Assembly (NCBI GenBank): GCA_964396895.1
Contig: CAYNGJ010000004.1
Location: 124,001 to 188,000, forward strand
Direction: 5' to 3'
DNA length: 64,000 nucleotides
From: UBA2334 sp964396895
Lineage (GTDB): Bacteria; Pseudomonadota; Gammaproteobacteria; Burkholderiales; Burkholderiaceae_C
The notes beneath the pieces are model-generated. The model saw only the letters and a program-made list of their open reading frames with translations. It was not told the DNA's origin and searched no databases. Numbering within the stretch: position 1 is the stretch's first letter; every line of letters starts with the position of its first letter. Positions 53,080 to 62,495 of this stretch are shown one piece after another. The translations under genes and the position numbers were made by a program.

Positions 53080-54678
53080 TCACCTCGGCGGTGGCACCAG
53101 CACCGTGGGTTTGGCCACGGCATCGGTTTGGGGGAAGTCGCGGCTGTAGTGCAGGCCACGGCTTTCGCGGCGCATCAGGGCCGACATGACGATGAGGTCA
53201 GCCACTTGCACCAGGTTGCGCAGCTCCAGCAGGTCTCGCGTGACCTGGAACTGGGCGTAAAACTCCTGAATTTCTCGTTGCAGCAGCGTGATGCGGTGGG
53301 CCGCGCGCTCCAGCCGCTTGGTGGTGCGCACAATGCCCACGTAGTCCCACATGAAGCGGCGCAGTTCGTGCCAGTTGTGCGTCACCACCACCATTTCGTC
53401 GGGGTCGGTCACGCGGCTGTCGTCCCAGGCGGGCAGGGGGGGGCGCTCGGATGAAGGGCTCACGGTGATGGCCTTCACGGCTGCCGAGGCAAACACCATG
53501 CACTCCAGCAGCGAGTTGCTGGCCAGCCGGTTGGCCCCGTGCAGGCCGGTGCAGGTGGTTTCGCCCACGGCGTACAGGCCCGCCAGGTCGGTGCGGCCTT
53601 GCAGGTCGGTGACCACGCCACCACAGGTGTAGTGCGCGGCGGGCACCACGGGAATGGGGTCGGTCGTGATGTCTATGCCCAGCTCCAGGCAGCGGGCCTT
53701 GATGTTGGGAAAGTGCGCCTCCAGAAACGCGGGGCTTTTGTGGCTGATGTCCAGGTACACGCAGTCCACGCCGTGTTTTTTCATTTCGAAGTCAATGGCG
53801 CGGGCCACCACGTCGCGCGGGGCCAGTTCTTCGCGGGGGTCGTGCTGGGGCATGAAGCGCCCGCCCCCGGCAGACTGTGGCAGCAGCAGGTGGCCGCCCT
53901 CTCCGCGCACCGCTTCGCTGATGAGAAAGCTCTTGGCGTGTGGGTGGTACAGGCAGGTGGGGTGGAACTGGATGAACTCCATGTTGGCCACCCGGCACCC
54001 AGCGCGCCAAGCGGCGGCAATGCCGTCGCCGGTGGCGGTGTCGGGGTTGGTGGTGTACAGGTAGACCTTGCCCGCACCGCCCGTGGCCAGGATGGTGTGG
54101 GGGGCACTGAAGGTGCCCACCTCGCCGCTGACCTCGTCCAGCGCATAGACGCCGTGGCAGCGGTTGTTGCCCGGGGTGGTGGGCTTGCCCAGCGTGCGGT
54201 CGGTGATGACGTCGAGCAGCATGTGGTGCTCGAACACCGAAATGTTGGGTTCGCGGGTCACGCGCGCCAGCAGGGTGTCCTGCACGGCGGCACCGGTGGC
54301 ATCGGTGGCGTGCACGATGCGGCGGTGGCTGTGCCCGCCTTCGCGGGTCAGGTGCAGCTCGCCATGCTCCGTGGAAAACGGCACACCCAATGCCTGCAGC
54401 CAGCGTATGGCCTCGGGCGCGTGCTCCACCACATGGCGGGTGGCGGCCAGGTCACACAGGCCCGCACCCGCCACCAGGGTGTCTTGCACATGGTTGTCAA
54501 AGGCGTCTTCATGGTCCATCACGGCGGCAATGCCACCCTGGGCCCAGGCGCTGGCGCCGTCGTTCAGACCACGCTTGGTGAGCACGGCCACACTGTGGGT
54601 GGGGGCCAGTTGCAGGGCGGCGGACAGACCGGCCAGCCCGCTGCCCACGATCACGACATCAAAGTGCAAAGAGCTCAC
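53080..54678 (-). CDS. nadB: L-aspartate oxidase
   Basis: 532 residues. It oxidises aspartate to iminoaspartate, the substrate of NadA. FAD motif VVIVGSGLAGLSAALQLA; GLNDGASAWAQGGIAAVM, EFIQFHPTCLY, HYTCGGVVTDLQGRTDLAGL and GANRLASNSLLECMVFA are typical. The helical C-terminus is present. Repeat copy 5 lies directly upstream. Confidence 0.96.
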   Translation of the reverse strand: MSSLHFDVVIVGSGLAGLSAALQLAPTHSVAVLTKRGLNDGASAWAQGGIAAVMDHEDAFDNHVQDTLVAGAGLCDLAATRHVVEHAPEAIRWLQALGVPFSTEHGELHLTREGGHSHRRIVHATDATGAAVQDTLLARVTREPNISVFEHHMLLDVITDRTLGKPTTPGNNRCHGVYALDEVSGEVGTFSAPHTILATGGAGKVYLYTTNPDTATGDGIAAAWRAGCRVANMEFIQFHPTCLYHPHAKSFLISEAVRGEGGHLLLPQSAGGGRFMPQHDPREELAPRDVVARAIDFEMKKHGVDCVYLDISHKSPAFLEAHFPNIKARCLELGIDITTDPIPVVPAAHYTCGGVVTDLQGRTDLAGLYAVGETTCTGLHGANRLASNSLLECMVFASAAVKAITVSPSSERPPLPAWDDSRVTDPDEMVVVTHNWHELRRFMWDYVGIVRTTKRLERAAHRITLLQREIQEFYAQFQVTRDLLELRNLVQVADLIVMSALMRRESRGLHYSRDFPQTDAVAKPTVLVPPPR

Positions 54679-54689
54679 GGTGGGTTTCT

Positions 54690-54740
54690 CAAAAAAAGAG
54701 CAATCAAGTGTTTATACGCAAGCGCTGGATGGCATTTTAG
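54690..54740 (+). repeat. Dispersed short repeat, copy 5 (scpA-nadB spacer)
   Basis: GAGCA at 54698-54702, exactly 17 bases, then AAGCGCTG at 54720-54727 followed by GATGGCATTTTAG. It fills the 58 bp spacer and its right end runs into the scpA stop region (54737). Confidence 0.75.
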
Positions 54741-55594
54741 TTTGGAATATAGGCCAGGCGCACGTAAATGGGGGCAAACGCCTCGGCCTGCGTCAGCTCG
54801 ATGAGGGTTTCCTTGGCCAGCTCCAGCATGGCAATGAAAGTGACCACCAGCACGGGCACGCCACGGGCGGGGTCGAACAGATCGGCAAACTCCACAAAGC
54901 GGCGGCCTTGCAAGGCCTTGAGCACGATGCTCATGTGCTCGCGCACCGACAGTTCTTCGCGGCTGATGTGGTGGTGCTGCACCAGCTTGGCCCGGCGAAC
55001 AATGTCGGCCCAGGCCTGTTGCAGGTCCAGCACGTTGACGTCTGGCAGGCGCTGCTGCAGGGCTTGCTCCATGGGCACCTGGGCGCGCCAGAAGTCGCGG
55101 CCCAGTTGGGGCAGTTCGTTCAGGTTGAAGGCCGCGAGTTTCATCTGCTCGTACTCCAGCAGGCGGCGCACCAGCTCGGCGCGGGGGTCTTCGGCTTCTT
55201 CGCCGTCCGCCTTGGCGCGCGGGGGCAACAGCATGCGGGATTTGATTTCAATCAGCATGGCGGCCATCAGCAGGTATTCGGCGGCCAGCTCCAGGTTGGC
55301 GGCGCGGATGTCGTCCACGTAACGCAGGTACTGCCGCGTGACGGCCGCCATGGGGATGTCGAGGATGTTGAAGTTCTGCTTGCGGATCAGGTACAGCAGC
55401 AGGTCCAGCGGGCCTTCAAAGGCTTCCAGAAACACCTGCAGCGCATCCGGGGGGATGTACAGGTCCTGCGGCAGTGCAAACAGGGGCTCGCCGTACAGGC
55501 GGGCCAAGGCCACTTGGTCCACCACGTCGGGCAGACCAGGCATGGGCTCATCGGGCGCGAGTCCCGGCAGGGTCTCTTCGCCAGTGGCGCTCAC
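54737..55594 (-). CDS. scpA: Segregation and condensation protein A
   Basis: 285 residues from a GTG at 55594, overlapping the DUF3460 stop. It is the kleisin of the SMC/MukB-like condensin. FEGPLDLLLYLIRKQNFNIL and AAEYLLMAAMLIEIKSRMLL are the N-terminal block, and a winged-helix C-terminus ends in VRLAYIPN. The first 45 residues are an Asp/Pro-rich leader. Confidence 0.93.
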   Translation of the reverse strand: MSATGEETLPGLAPDEPMPGLPDVVDQVALARLYGEPLFALPQDLYIPPDALQVFLEAFEGPLDLLLYLIRKQNFNILDIPMAAVTRQYLRYVDDIRAANLELAAEYLLMAAMLIEIKSRMLLPPRAKADGEEAEDPRAELVRRLLEYEQMKLAAFNLNELPQLGRDFWRAQVPMEQALQQRLPDVNVLDLQQAWADIVRRAKLVQHHHISREELSVREHMSIVLKALQGRRFVEFADLFDPARGVPVLVVTFIAMLELAKETLIELTQAEAFAPIYVRLAYIPN

Positions 55595-55803
55595 TGTTCG
55601 GTGGGGGAGGTCTGGTAGGGGTAGGGCTTCTGGGCAATCTGGCCGTCGAGCAGGTCTTTGTGCACGCTGCGGTCGATCTGCTTGTCCCACAGCAGTGCAC
55701 GGCCCTGGCGCTGGCCCGCTTCCATGGCGGGGTTGGCCTGCTTCAGCGAGTCAATGAAATCGGTCGCTTCCGAGGTGTAGTGGGCGCGGGCAAAGAAGGG
55801 CAT
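55591..55803 (-). CDS. DUF3460 family protein
   Basis: 70 residues, MPFFARAHYTSEATDFIDSL then PYPYQTSPTEQ at the end, with WDKQIDRSVHKDLLDG in the middle. DUF3460 is a small Burkholderiales family of unknown function found directly upstream of scpA, as here, where stop and start overlap (GTGA). Confidence 0.9.
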   Translation of the reverse strand: MPFFARAHYTSEATDFIDSLKQANPAMEAGQRQGRALLWDKQIDRSVHKDLLDGQIAQKPYPYQTSPTEQ

Positions 55804-55893
55804 GGGGTGGGTCTCGCAACACAGCAAAGGCGCAATTTTACGGGCAGTGCCTGGGCGCACCCGGCCGGTGTGGCGCAGGGCCGTGGGCCAGCG

Positions 55894-57537
55894 TCAGATC
55901 ACGGCGTGCAGGTGCCCGATGAAGCCAGAGCGCTCCATGAGCGAGCGGGGCTGTGGCTGCAGGTGGCTCACGCTCAGGTGGCCACCGTGTTTCTCCACCA
56001 CTTTCAGCAGCTGCTCCAGTGCGTCAAGCCCTGTGGTGTCGAGCGAGATGAGCATGCCCACGTCCAGTACGACGTGGGTGCCGTGGGGCGTGGCTTCGAC
56101 GAGGGCGGCCAGCGCATCCACCTTGGCCACGGCACCAAAAAACAGCGAGCCGTACAGCCGAAAAGTGATGTGGCCCTCGCTGCGCGCCACTTCCTCGGCC
56201 TGAAACAGCTCGCGCTGGCGGCGCACGAACAGCACCACGGCCAGCACCAGCCCCAGCTCCACCGCCACGGTCAGGTCGAACACGATGGTGACCAGGAAGG
56301 TGGACAGCAGCATCAGCCGGTAGTGGCTGGAGAACTGGCGCAGGCGGGCAAATTCGCGCCACTCGCCCATGTTCCAGGCCACGAACAGCAGCACACCCGC
56401 CAGCACAGCCAAGGGAATGTGGGCCGCCAGCGGGGCCGCGGCCAGCACCACCGCCGCCAGCGTGAGCGCGTGCACCACGCCCGCCACGGGCGATGCGGCC
56501 CCCGAGCGGATGTTGGTGACTGTGCGGGCGATGGTGCCGGTGGCGGGCATGCCGCCAAAAAACGGCACCACAAAGTTGGCCACGCCCTGGGCCATCAGCT
56601 CCTGGTTGGGGTCGTGCTTGGGAAAGTCGCTGAGCTGGTCGGCCACCCGGGCGCACAGCAACGACTCGATGGCCCCCAGCACCGCAATGGTCAGCGTGGG
56701 GCCAACGAGCAGCTTGACGGTCTCCCACGAGAACTCGGGCAACGCGAAACTGGGTGCGCCCTGGGGAATGCCGCCAAACCGGCTGCCGATGGTCTCCACC
56801 GGCATGGACAGCGCCCAGGCCGCGAACGACAGCGTGACCAGTGCAATCACCGGGGCGGGCACGCGCGAGGTGGCGTCCAGCGCGCTGAGGGTGTCCACCT
56901 TTTCCAGCTGCTTGCGGAACTGTGAGTCGATGGCAAACAGCTTGGGCCACACAAACAGGCCCAGCACACACAGGGTGCCCAGGCCGAAGGCATGGACGTT
57001 GAAGCTGCTCAGGTGCAGGGCCAGGGCTTTGATCTGGCTGAAAAAGTCGCCCGGCATTTTGTCGATGTCCAGGCCCAGCCAGTCGCGCACCTGCGACAGC
57101 GCAATGAGCACCGCAATGCCGTTGGTGAAGCCAATGACCACGCTCACCGGCACATAGCGCACCAGCGAGCCCAGTTTGAACAGGCCCAACATGAACAGCA
57201 GCACCCCTGCACTGGCGGTGGCAATGAGCAGGTTGGCCACGCCATACCGCTCCACGATGCCGTAGACGATGACAATGAACGCGCCCGCCGGGCCGCCAAT
57301 TTGCACCGATGACCCGCCCAGCGCCGAAATGAGAAAGCCCGCAATGATGGCCGTCCACAGCCCGGCCTCGGGCTTGAGCCCGCTGGCAATGGCAAAGGCC
57401 ATGGCCAGGGGCAACGCCACAATGCCCACGGTGGCCCCGGCGCCCATGTCCTTGGCCAGTTTGCCCATGGAGTACTGGCGCAGCTCGGACAACAAACGGG
57501 GTTTGAACGGGGCCAGTGGCGGGAGTGCAGGCAGCAT
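55894..57537 (-). CDS. SulP family anion transporter with STAS domain
   Basis: 547 residues. About 10-12 transmembrane segments include GATVGIVALPLAMAFAIASG, SVQIGGPAGAFIVIVYGI and FVVPFFGGMPATGTIARTVT (the SulP signature). The C-terminal STAS domain (about 430-547) has VVLDVGMLISLDTTGLDALE. SulP proteins carry sulfate, bicarbonate or other anions; in a chemolithoautotroph bicarbonate is a plausible substrate, but the sequence does not settle it. Confidence 0.92.
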   Translation of the reverse strand: MLPALPPLAPFKPRLLSELRQYSMGKLAKDMGAGATVGIVALPLAMAFAIASGLKPEAGLWTAIIAGFLISALGGSSVQIGGPAGAFIVIVYGIVERYGVANLLIATASAGVLLFMLGLFKLGSLVRYVPVSVVIGFTNGIAVLIALSQVRDWLGLDIDKMPGDFFSQIKALALHLSSFNVHAFGLGTLCVLGLFVWPKLFAIDSQFRKQLEKVDTLSALDATSRVPAPVIALVTLSFAAWALSMPVETIGSRFGGIPQGAPSFALPEFSWETVKLLVGPTLTIAVLGAIESLLCARVADQLSDFPKHDPNQELMAQGVANFVVPFFGGMPATGTIARTVTNIRSGAASPVAGVVHALTLAAVVLAAAPLAAHIPLAVLAGVLLFVAWNMGEWREFARLRQFSSHYRLMLLSTFLVTIVFDLTVAVELGLVLAVVLFVRRQRELFQAEEVARSEGHITFRLYGSLFFGAVAKVDALAALVEATPHGTHVVLDVGMLISLDTTGLDALEQLLKVVEKHGGHLSVSHLQPQPRSLMERSGFIGHLHAVI

Positions 57538-57647
57538 GCGGCAATGGTACTGTTGGCCACGCTGACACAAGCTGACAAAACCGGGGTGCAGACCCCGCCA
57601 ATGGCACAGGGTTTTCACCGATTTTTCATGTTTTTGGGGAGAAATGG

Positions 57648-58196
57648 ATGTCAAAGCAGGCGATGAAGGGCCAACCCATGGCCCCTGCCGCCGCCCGGCG
57701 TTGGCTGGGTGCGCTGGCGCTGGTGGTGGCGGGGCTGGGGGTGGGTTGCGATGTGCAGCACATCCGCGAACTGGAGGAGGGCGTGTCCACCGAGGCCGAC
57801 GTGCGCCAGCGCTTTGGCCCACCCGAAGCCGTGTGGGAGGGCGATGGGGGTGAGCGCGTCTTTGAGTACAACCGCCAACCCGCGGGGCACCAAAACTACA
57901 TGATCAGCATTGGGGCGGACGGCAAAATGAGCGCGCTGCGCCAGGTGCTGAACACGGCCAACTTCGCCCGCATTCAGCCCGGCATGGCCATGGAGGACGT
58001 GCGCCGCCGCCTGGGCAAGCCGCGGGCCGTCACGCCCTGGCCCCTCAAAGGTGAGGTGCACCATGACTGGCGCTTCCAAGACGGCCCCAACGCCAGCGAC
58101 GCCAAAATTTTCACCGTGGTGTTCAACCCCGACCTGCGCGTGCTGCGCACCGAGACGGTGGTGGACCCCGAATTGGTCTACCAGTCCGGGCGCTGA
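57648..58196 (+). CDS. BamE/OmlA-like outer-membrane lipoprotein
   Basis: 182 residues. The leader ALALVVAGLGVGC ends in a lipobox cysteine. A SmpA/OmlA-like repeat (ELEEGVSTEADVRQRFGPPE and IQPGMAMEDVRRRLGKPRAV) appears twice, which is the BamE fold duplicated. Function is probably envelope assembly or sensing; not established. ATG 57648 is used, with two more in-frame ATGs in the next 30 bases. Confidence 0.8.
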   Translation: MSKQAMKGQPMAPAAARRWLGALALVVAGLGVGCDVQHIRELEEGVSTEADVRQRFGPPEAVWEGDGGERVFEYNRQPAGHQNYMISIGADGKMSALRQVLNTANFARIQPGMAMEDVRRRLGKPRAVTPWPLKGEVHHDWRFQDGPNASDAKIFTVVFNPDLRVLRTETVVDPELVYQSGR

Positions 58197-58217
58197 GGGG
58201 CGCGGCGGCGTGGCCGT

Positions 58218-58961
58218 TCAGGCGGGTTGGCGCCAGTGCTGCCAGTCGTCCAGTGCCGGGCGCAGCACCAGCAACAACAACAGGGCGGCCAGGGGCACCG
58301 TGCTGATGTAGCCCAGGTGTTTGAAGCCCAGCGCACCGGCCAAGGCCCCGGCAAAAAAACCACCAATCAGCTGGCCGTGCACCCGCAGCCGGGCGCGGTT
58401 GGCCCGCACCGGCTGCGGGTCGGTGCGGTGGTTCAGGTACAGCAGCTTGCCCAGCTCAATGCCCAAATCGGTGACCAACCCCGTGACGTGGGTGGTGCGG
58501 ATGACCGCGCGGGAAATTTTGGTGATGACCGCGTTTTGCAGTCCCATGATGAAACACAGCAGCACCACGGTCAGCGGCACAAACACGGGGGTGAGTCCGG
58601 TCAGGGCCGCACCGGCCAGGCCAAAGAGCAGCAAGGCCGAAGCCTCCAGCACCAGCGGCAGGGCGTAGGCGCTGCGCAGGTGGCGGCGCAGGCCCCAGTT
58701 GACCAGCCACGCCGTGGTCATGGCCCCCAGCACGAAGGACAGCAGTGCGCCCACGCCGGTCAACGCCAGGCCCAGTTCACCCAGCACCAGGTGGTCGGCC
58801 ACCGCCGAGACAATGCCCGTCATGTGCGAGGTGTACTGCCCCACGGCCAGCAGCCCACCCGCATTGGCCGCACCCGCCACAAACGCCAGCACCGTGCCCA
58901 GCTTGAGGTCGGTTTGTGGGGTGCGCTGCAGGCTGGTGAAACCGCGAATGGGCGCGAACAT
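58218..58961 (-). CDS. DUF1275 (YoaK family) membrane protein
   Basis: 247 residues with about six transmembrane segments. GTVLAFVAGAANAGGLLAVG, YTSHMTGIVSAVADHL and LCFIMGLQNAVITKIS, TTHVTGLVTDLGIELGK are the DUF1275 motifs. Transport substrate unknown. It converges with the lipoprotein gene. Confidence 0.88.
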   Translation of the reverse strand: MFAPIRGFTSLQRTPQTDLKLGTVLAFVAGAANAGGLLAVGQYTSHMTGIVSAVADHLVLGELGLALTGVGALLSFVLGAMTTAWLVNWGLRRHLRSAYALPLVLEASALLLFGLAGAALTGLTPVFVPLTVVLLCFIMGLQNAVITKISRAVIRTTHVTGLVTDLGIELGKLLYLNHRTDPQPVRANRARLRVHGQLIGGFFAGALAGALGFKHLGYISTVPLAALLLLLVLRPALDDWQHWRQPA

Positions 58962-58994
58962 GGTGGGGTTTGGTGGGGTGGTCGACCCAGCCGG

Positions 58995-61187
58995 TCAGTG
59001 GATGCGCATGCCGGGCGTGGCTCCCGGCCAGGGCGTCAGCACATGGATGCCGGGCTGCGCCTTGTCGTCGGCGTGGCTGGCGGCCAGCACCATGCCTTCG
59101 CTCAGGCCAAATTTCATTTTGCGCGGGGCCAGGTTGGCCACCATCACGGTGAGCTGGCCCACCAGCTGTTCGGGTGCGTACACGCTGGCAATGCCACTGA
59201 ACACGTTGCGTGTTGTGGGTTGACCGGCGGCGTCGGTTTCGCCCACGTCCAGCGTCAGGCGCAGCAGCTTGGTGCTGCCTTCCACGCGCTCGCAGTTCAC
59301 GATTTTGGCGATGCGCAGGTCCACCTTGGCAAAGTCGTCGATGGTGATGGTGGGGGCAATGGCCTCGCCACCGGGCTGACAGGCGGCGTCGACGGCCTGG
59401 GTCGACGCCACTGGGGCAGGCTCAGGGGATGATGATTTTGTTGTAGCTGAGACCTCAATGGCAGCAGGCGCTGGAGGCTCAAAAAGCATGTCAAGTTGCT
59501 TCTGGTCCACCCGTTGCATCAGGTGCTCGTAGTGGCCAATGGTGTGGCCAGCGGGCAGCAGGCTGGCCGCATCGGCGAACGTCATGGGCGCCACGTTCAG
59601 GAAGGTTTCCACCCGGGCGACCAGCGCGGGCAACACCGGCTTCAGGTACAGACTGAGCAGTCGGAAGGCCTGCAGGCAGGTGGTGCACACCTCTTGCAGG
59701 CGCTGTGCGGTGTCGGCCACCGACAGGCCCTGCTCGGCAAAGCGGGCTTCGTTTTTCGGGTTGGCCAGTTCCCAGGGTTTGTGCTGGTCCACGTAGGCGT
59801 TGACCTTGTCGGTCAGCAGCATGGTGTCGCGCAGGGCGCGGGCCGTGTCGCGTTGCTCGTAGCACTCGGCGATGCGGGCGGCTTCTGCGGCCAGCGTGTC
59901 CACCAGTGCGCGGTCCTCGGCGGTCATGGTGCCCAGCTGACCCGCAAAACGCTTGGCAATGAAGCCAGCGCTGCGGCTGGCGATGTTGACGAACTTGCCC
60001 ACCAGGTCGCTGTTGACGCGGGCCATGAAGTCGGCGGCGTTGAAGTCCACGTCCTCGTTTTTGCCGTTGAGCTTGGCCGACAGGTAGTAGCGCAGCCACT
60101 CGGGGTTCATGCCCAGGCTCAGGTACTTGAGCGGGTCCAGGCCGGTGCCCCGGCTTTTGCTCATCTTTTCGCCGTTGTTGATGGTCAAAAAGCCGTGCAC
60201 GTACACCGCGTTGGGCGTTTTGCGGCCACTGAAGTGCAGCGTGGCTGGCCAGAACAGCGTGTGGAAGTAGGTGATGTCTTTGCCGATGAAGTGCACCTGC
60301 TCGGTGCGCGGGTCGGCCATGAAGGCGTCGAAGTCGCGCCCGGCTTTGGCAAAGTGGTTTTTCAGCGAGGCCAGGTAACCGATGGGCGCGTCCAGCCACA
60401 CGTAAAAGTATTTGCCCGGCGCATCGGGGATTTCGATGCCGAAGTAGGGCGCGTCGCGCGAAATGTCCCAGTCGCCCAGGCCGCCGTTGCCTTCTTCGTC
60501 TTTGGCAAACCACTCTTTGATCTTGTTCAGCACCTCGGGCTGCAGGCGGCCGGGGGTGTGGGTCCACTCCTGCAGGAAGGTCGCACAGCGCGGGTCCGAC
60601 AGCGAGAAGAAGTGGTGCTCCGAGCTTTTCATCACCGGCGTGGCGCCCGACAGGGCCGAGTAGGGGTTTTTCAGCTCGGTGGGCGCGTACACCGCGCCGC
60701 AGCTTTCGCAACTGTCGCCGTACTGGTCGGCCGCGCCGCACTTGGGGCAGGTGCCCTTGATGAAGCGGTCGGGCAGGAACATCTGCTTTTCTGGGTCAAA
60801 AAACTGCTCGATGGTCCGGGTGGCAATCAGGCCATTGGCCTTGAGGGCGCGGTAGATGTCTTGGGCCAGTTCGTGGTTCTCGGGGCCGTCGGTGCTGTGC
60901 CAGTTGTCGAAGGCGACGTGAAACCCGTCGAGGTAGGGCTTGCGCCCGGCGGCGATGTTGGCCACAAACTGCTGGGGCGTGATGCCCGCTTTTTCGGCCG
61001 CGATCATGATGGGGGCGCCGTGGGCGTCGTCGGCGCACACAAAGTGCACCTCGTGGCCTTGCATGCGCTGGAAGCGCACCCACACATCGGCCTGAATGTA
61101 TTCCATGATGTGTCCGATGTGGAAATTGCCGTTGGCATACGGCAGGGCGGTGGTCACAAACAGTCGGCGGGGGGTGGGTGCGGTCAT
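58995..61187 (-). CDS. metG: Methionyl-tRNA synthetase with repeat-derived linker
   Basis: 730 residues. TALPYANGNFHIGHIMEY is the class I HIGH motif and KMSKSRGTG the second. Zinc cysteines are in GTCPKCGAADQYGDSCESCG. The C-terminal dimerisation/tRNA-binding domain runs from about residue 620. The linker between them (about 563-615) is a Pro/Ala/Ser-rich segment, part of which (about 566-584) is coded by the antisense of repeat copy 6. The start MTAPTPRRLF is used instead of the ATG 43 codons upstream. Confidence 0.97.
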   Translation of the reverse strand: MTAPTPRRLFVTTALPYANGNFHIGHIMEYIQADVWVRFQRMQGHEVHFVCADDAHGAPIMIAAEKAGITPQQFVANIAAGRKPYLDGFHVAFDNWHSTDGPENHELAQDIYRALKANGLIATRTIEQFFDPEKQMFLPDRFIKGTCPKCGAADQYGDSCESCGAVYAPTELKNPYSALSGATPVMKSSEHHFFSLSDPRCATFLQEWTHTPGRLQPEVLNKIKEWFAKDEEGNGGLGDWDISRDAPYFGIEIPDAPGKYFYVWLDAPIGYLASLKNHFAKAGRDFDAFMADPRTEQVHFIGKDITYFHTLFWPATLHFSGRKTPNAVYVHGFLTINNGEKMSKSRGTGLDPLKYLSLGMNPEWLRYYLSAKLNGKNEDVDFNAADFMARVNSDLVGKFVNIASRSAGFIAKRFAGQLGTMTAEDRALVDTLAAEAARIAECYEQRDTARALRDTMLLTDKVNAYVDQHKPWELANPKNEARFAEQGLSVADTAQRLQEVCTTCLQAFRLLSLYLKPVLPALVARVETFLNVAPMTFADAASLLPAGHTIGHYEHLMQRVDQKQLDMLFEPPAPAAIEVSATTKSSSPEPAPVASTQAVDAACQPGGEAIAPTITIDDFAKVDLRIAKIVNCERVEGSTKLLRLTLDVGETDAAGQPTTRNVFSGIASVYAPEQLVGQLTVMVANLAPRKMKFGLSEGMVLAASHADDKAQPGIHVLTPWPGATPGMRIH
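59436..59490 (+). repeat. Dispersed short repeat, copy 6 (inside metG linker)
   Basis: TAGCT at 59444-59448, exactly 17 bases, then AGGCGCTG at 59466-59473 followed by GAGGCTCAAAAAG. It lies antisense to metG and keeps its frame open. It is richer in A/T than the surroundings. Confidence 0.6.
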
Positions 61188-61391
61188 GGGGAGAATCCTG
61201 TGGGGCAAGGGACGGATTTTAGTGAGTCGGCTTTGCCCCGGCTTTGGGCCACCGGCGCTCGGGCCGAAGGACTTACAGACTGGCGGGGATTGCCCACCAC
61301 GACAATTTGTCGCCAACGCTGGCGTTAGACTTGCCGCCGACCCAGCGCCTGTCCCCGCGCCCGAACGCTACAACATCCCCAGAGACACCAC

Positions 61392-62483
61392 ATGCCCACC
61401 GATAACCAGGCCCTGCTGGCCGCGCTGCAAACCGTCATCGACCCCAACACGGGCAAAGATTTCGTCTCCACCAAGGCCCTGAAAAACCTGCACGTCAACG
61501 ACGGCGACGTGTCCTTTGACGTGGAGCTGGGCTACCCGGCCAAAAGCCAGCTGCCCACCCTGCGCAAGGCACTGATTGCCGCTGCCCGCACCGTGGCCGG
61601 GGTGGAAAACGTGTCGGCCAACCTCAGCACCAAAATCGTGGCGCACCAGGCCCAACGCGGTGTGGCCCTGTTGCCCAATGTGAAAAACATCGTGGCTGTG
61701 GCCTCGGGCAAAGGCGGCGTGGGCAAGAGCACCACCACCGCCAACCTGGCCCTGGCGCTGGCCGCCGAGGGGGCCAAGGTCGGCATTCTGGACGCCGACA
61801 TCTATGGACCCAGCCAGCCCATGATGATGGGCGTGGAGGGTCGCCCTGAGAGCGTGGACGGCCAGACCATGGAGCCGCTGGAAAATTACGGCGTGCAGGT
61901 CATGTCCATTGGCTTTCTGGTGGACAAGGACGAGGCCATGATCTGGCGCGGCCCCATGGCCACCCAGGCGCTGGAGCAACTGCTGCGCCAGACCAATTGG
62001 CAAGACCTGGACTACCTGCTGGTGGACATGCCCCCCGGCACCGGCGACATTCAGCTCACGCTGAGCCAGCGCGTGCCGCTGACCGGCGCGGTCATCGTCA
62101 CCACGCCGCAAGACATTGCGCTGCTCGATGCGCGCAAGGGCATCAAGATGTTCGAAAAAGTGGGCGTACCCATTCTGGGCATCGTGGAGAACATGGCGGT
62201 GTACTGCTGTCCCAACTGCGGTCACACTGAGCACATTTTTGGCGCTGATGGCGGCAAACACATGGCGGCTGAATACAGCATGGACTACCTGGGCGCGTTG
62301 CCGCTGAACATGCAAATACGGGTGCAGGCCGACAGCGGCCAGCCCACCGTGGTGGCCGACCCCGACGGCGAGGTGGCCGGCATTTACAAGGCGGTGGCGC
62401 GGCAGGTGGCCATCAAGATCGCGGCGCGGGCGAAGGACTTTTCGTCCAAGTTCCCGTCCATCAAAATTTCCAAAGACACCTGA
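61392..62483 (+). CDS. apbC: Mrp/ApbC family Fe-S carrier ATPase
   Basis: 363 residues. An N-terminal DUF59 domain (about 1-90) is followed by the ATPase with deviant Walker A ASGKGGVGKSTTTANLA, DADIYGPSQPMMMG, LLVDMPPGTGDIQLT and the Fe-S CxxC in YCCPNCGHTEHIFG. It carries 4Fe-4S clusters to apo-proteins. It is divergent from metG with a 204 bp shared region. Confidence 0.94.
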   Translation: MPTDNQALLAALQTVIDPNTGKDFVSTKALKNLHVNDGDVSFDVELGYPAKSQLPTLRKALIAAARTVAGVENVSANLSTKIVAHQAQRGVALLPNVKNIVAVASGKGGVGKSTTTANLALALAAEGAKVGILDADIYGPSQPMMMGVEGRPESVDGQTMEPLENYGVQVMSIGFLVDKDEAMIWRGPMATQALEQLLRQTNWQDLDYLLVDMPPGTGDIQLTLSQRVPLTGAVIVTTPQDIALLDARKGIKMFEKVGVPILGIVENMAVYCCPNCGHTEHIFGADGGKHMAAEYSMDYLGALPLNMQIRVQADSGQPTVVADPDGEVAGIYKAVARQVAIKIAARAKDFSSKFPSIKISKDT

Positions 62484-62495
62484 GCGGCGATCGCC

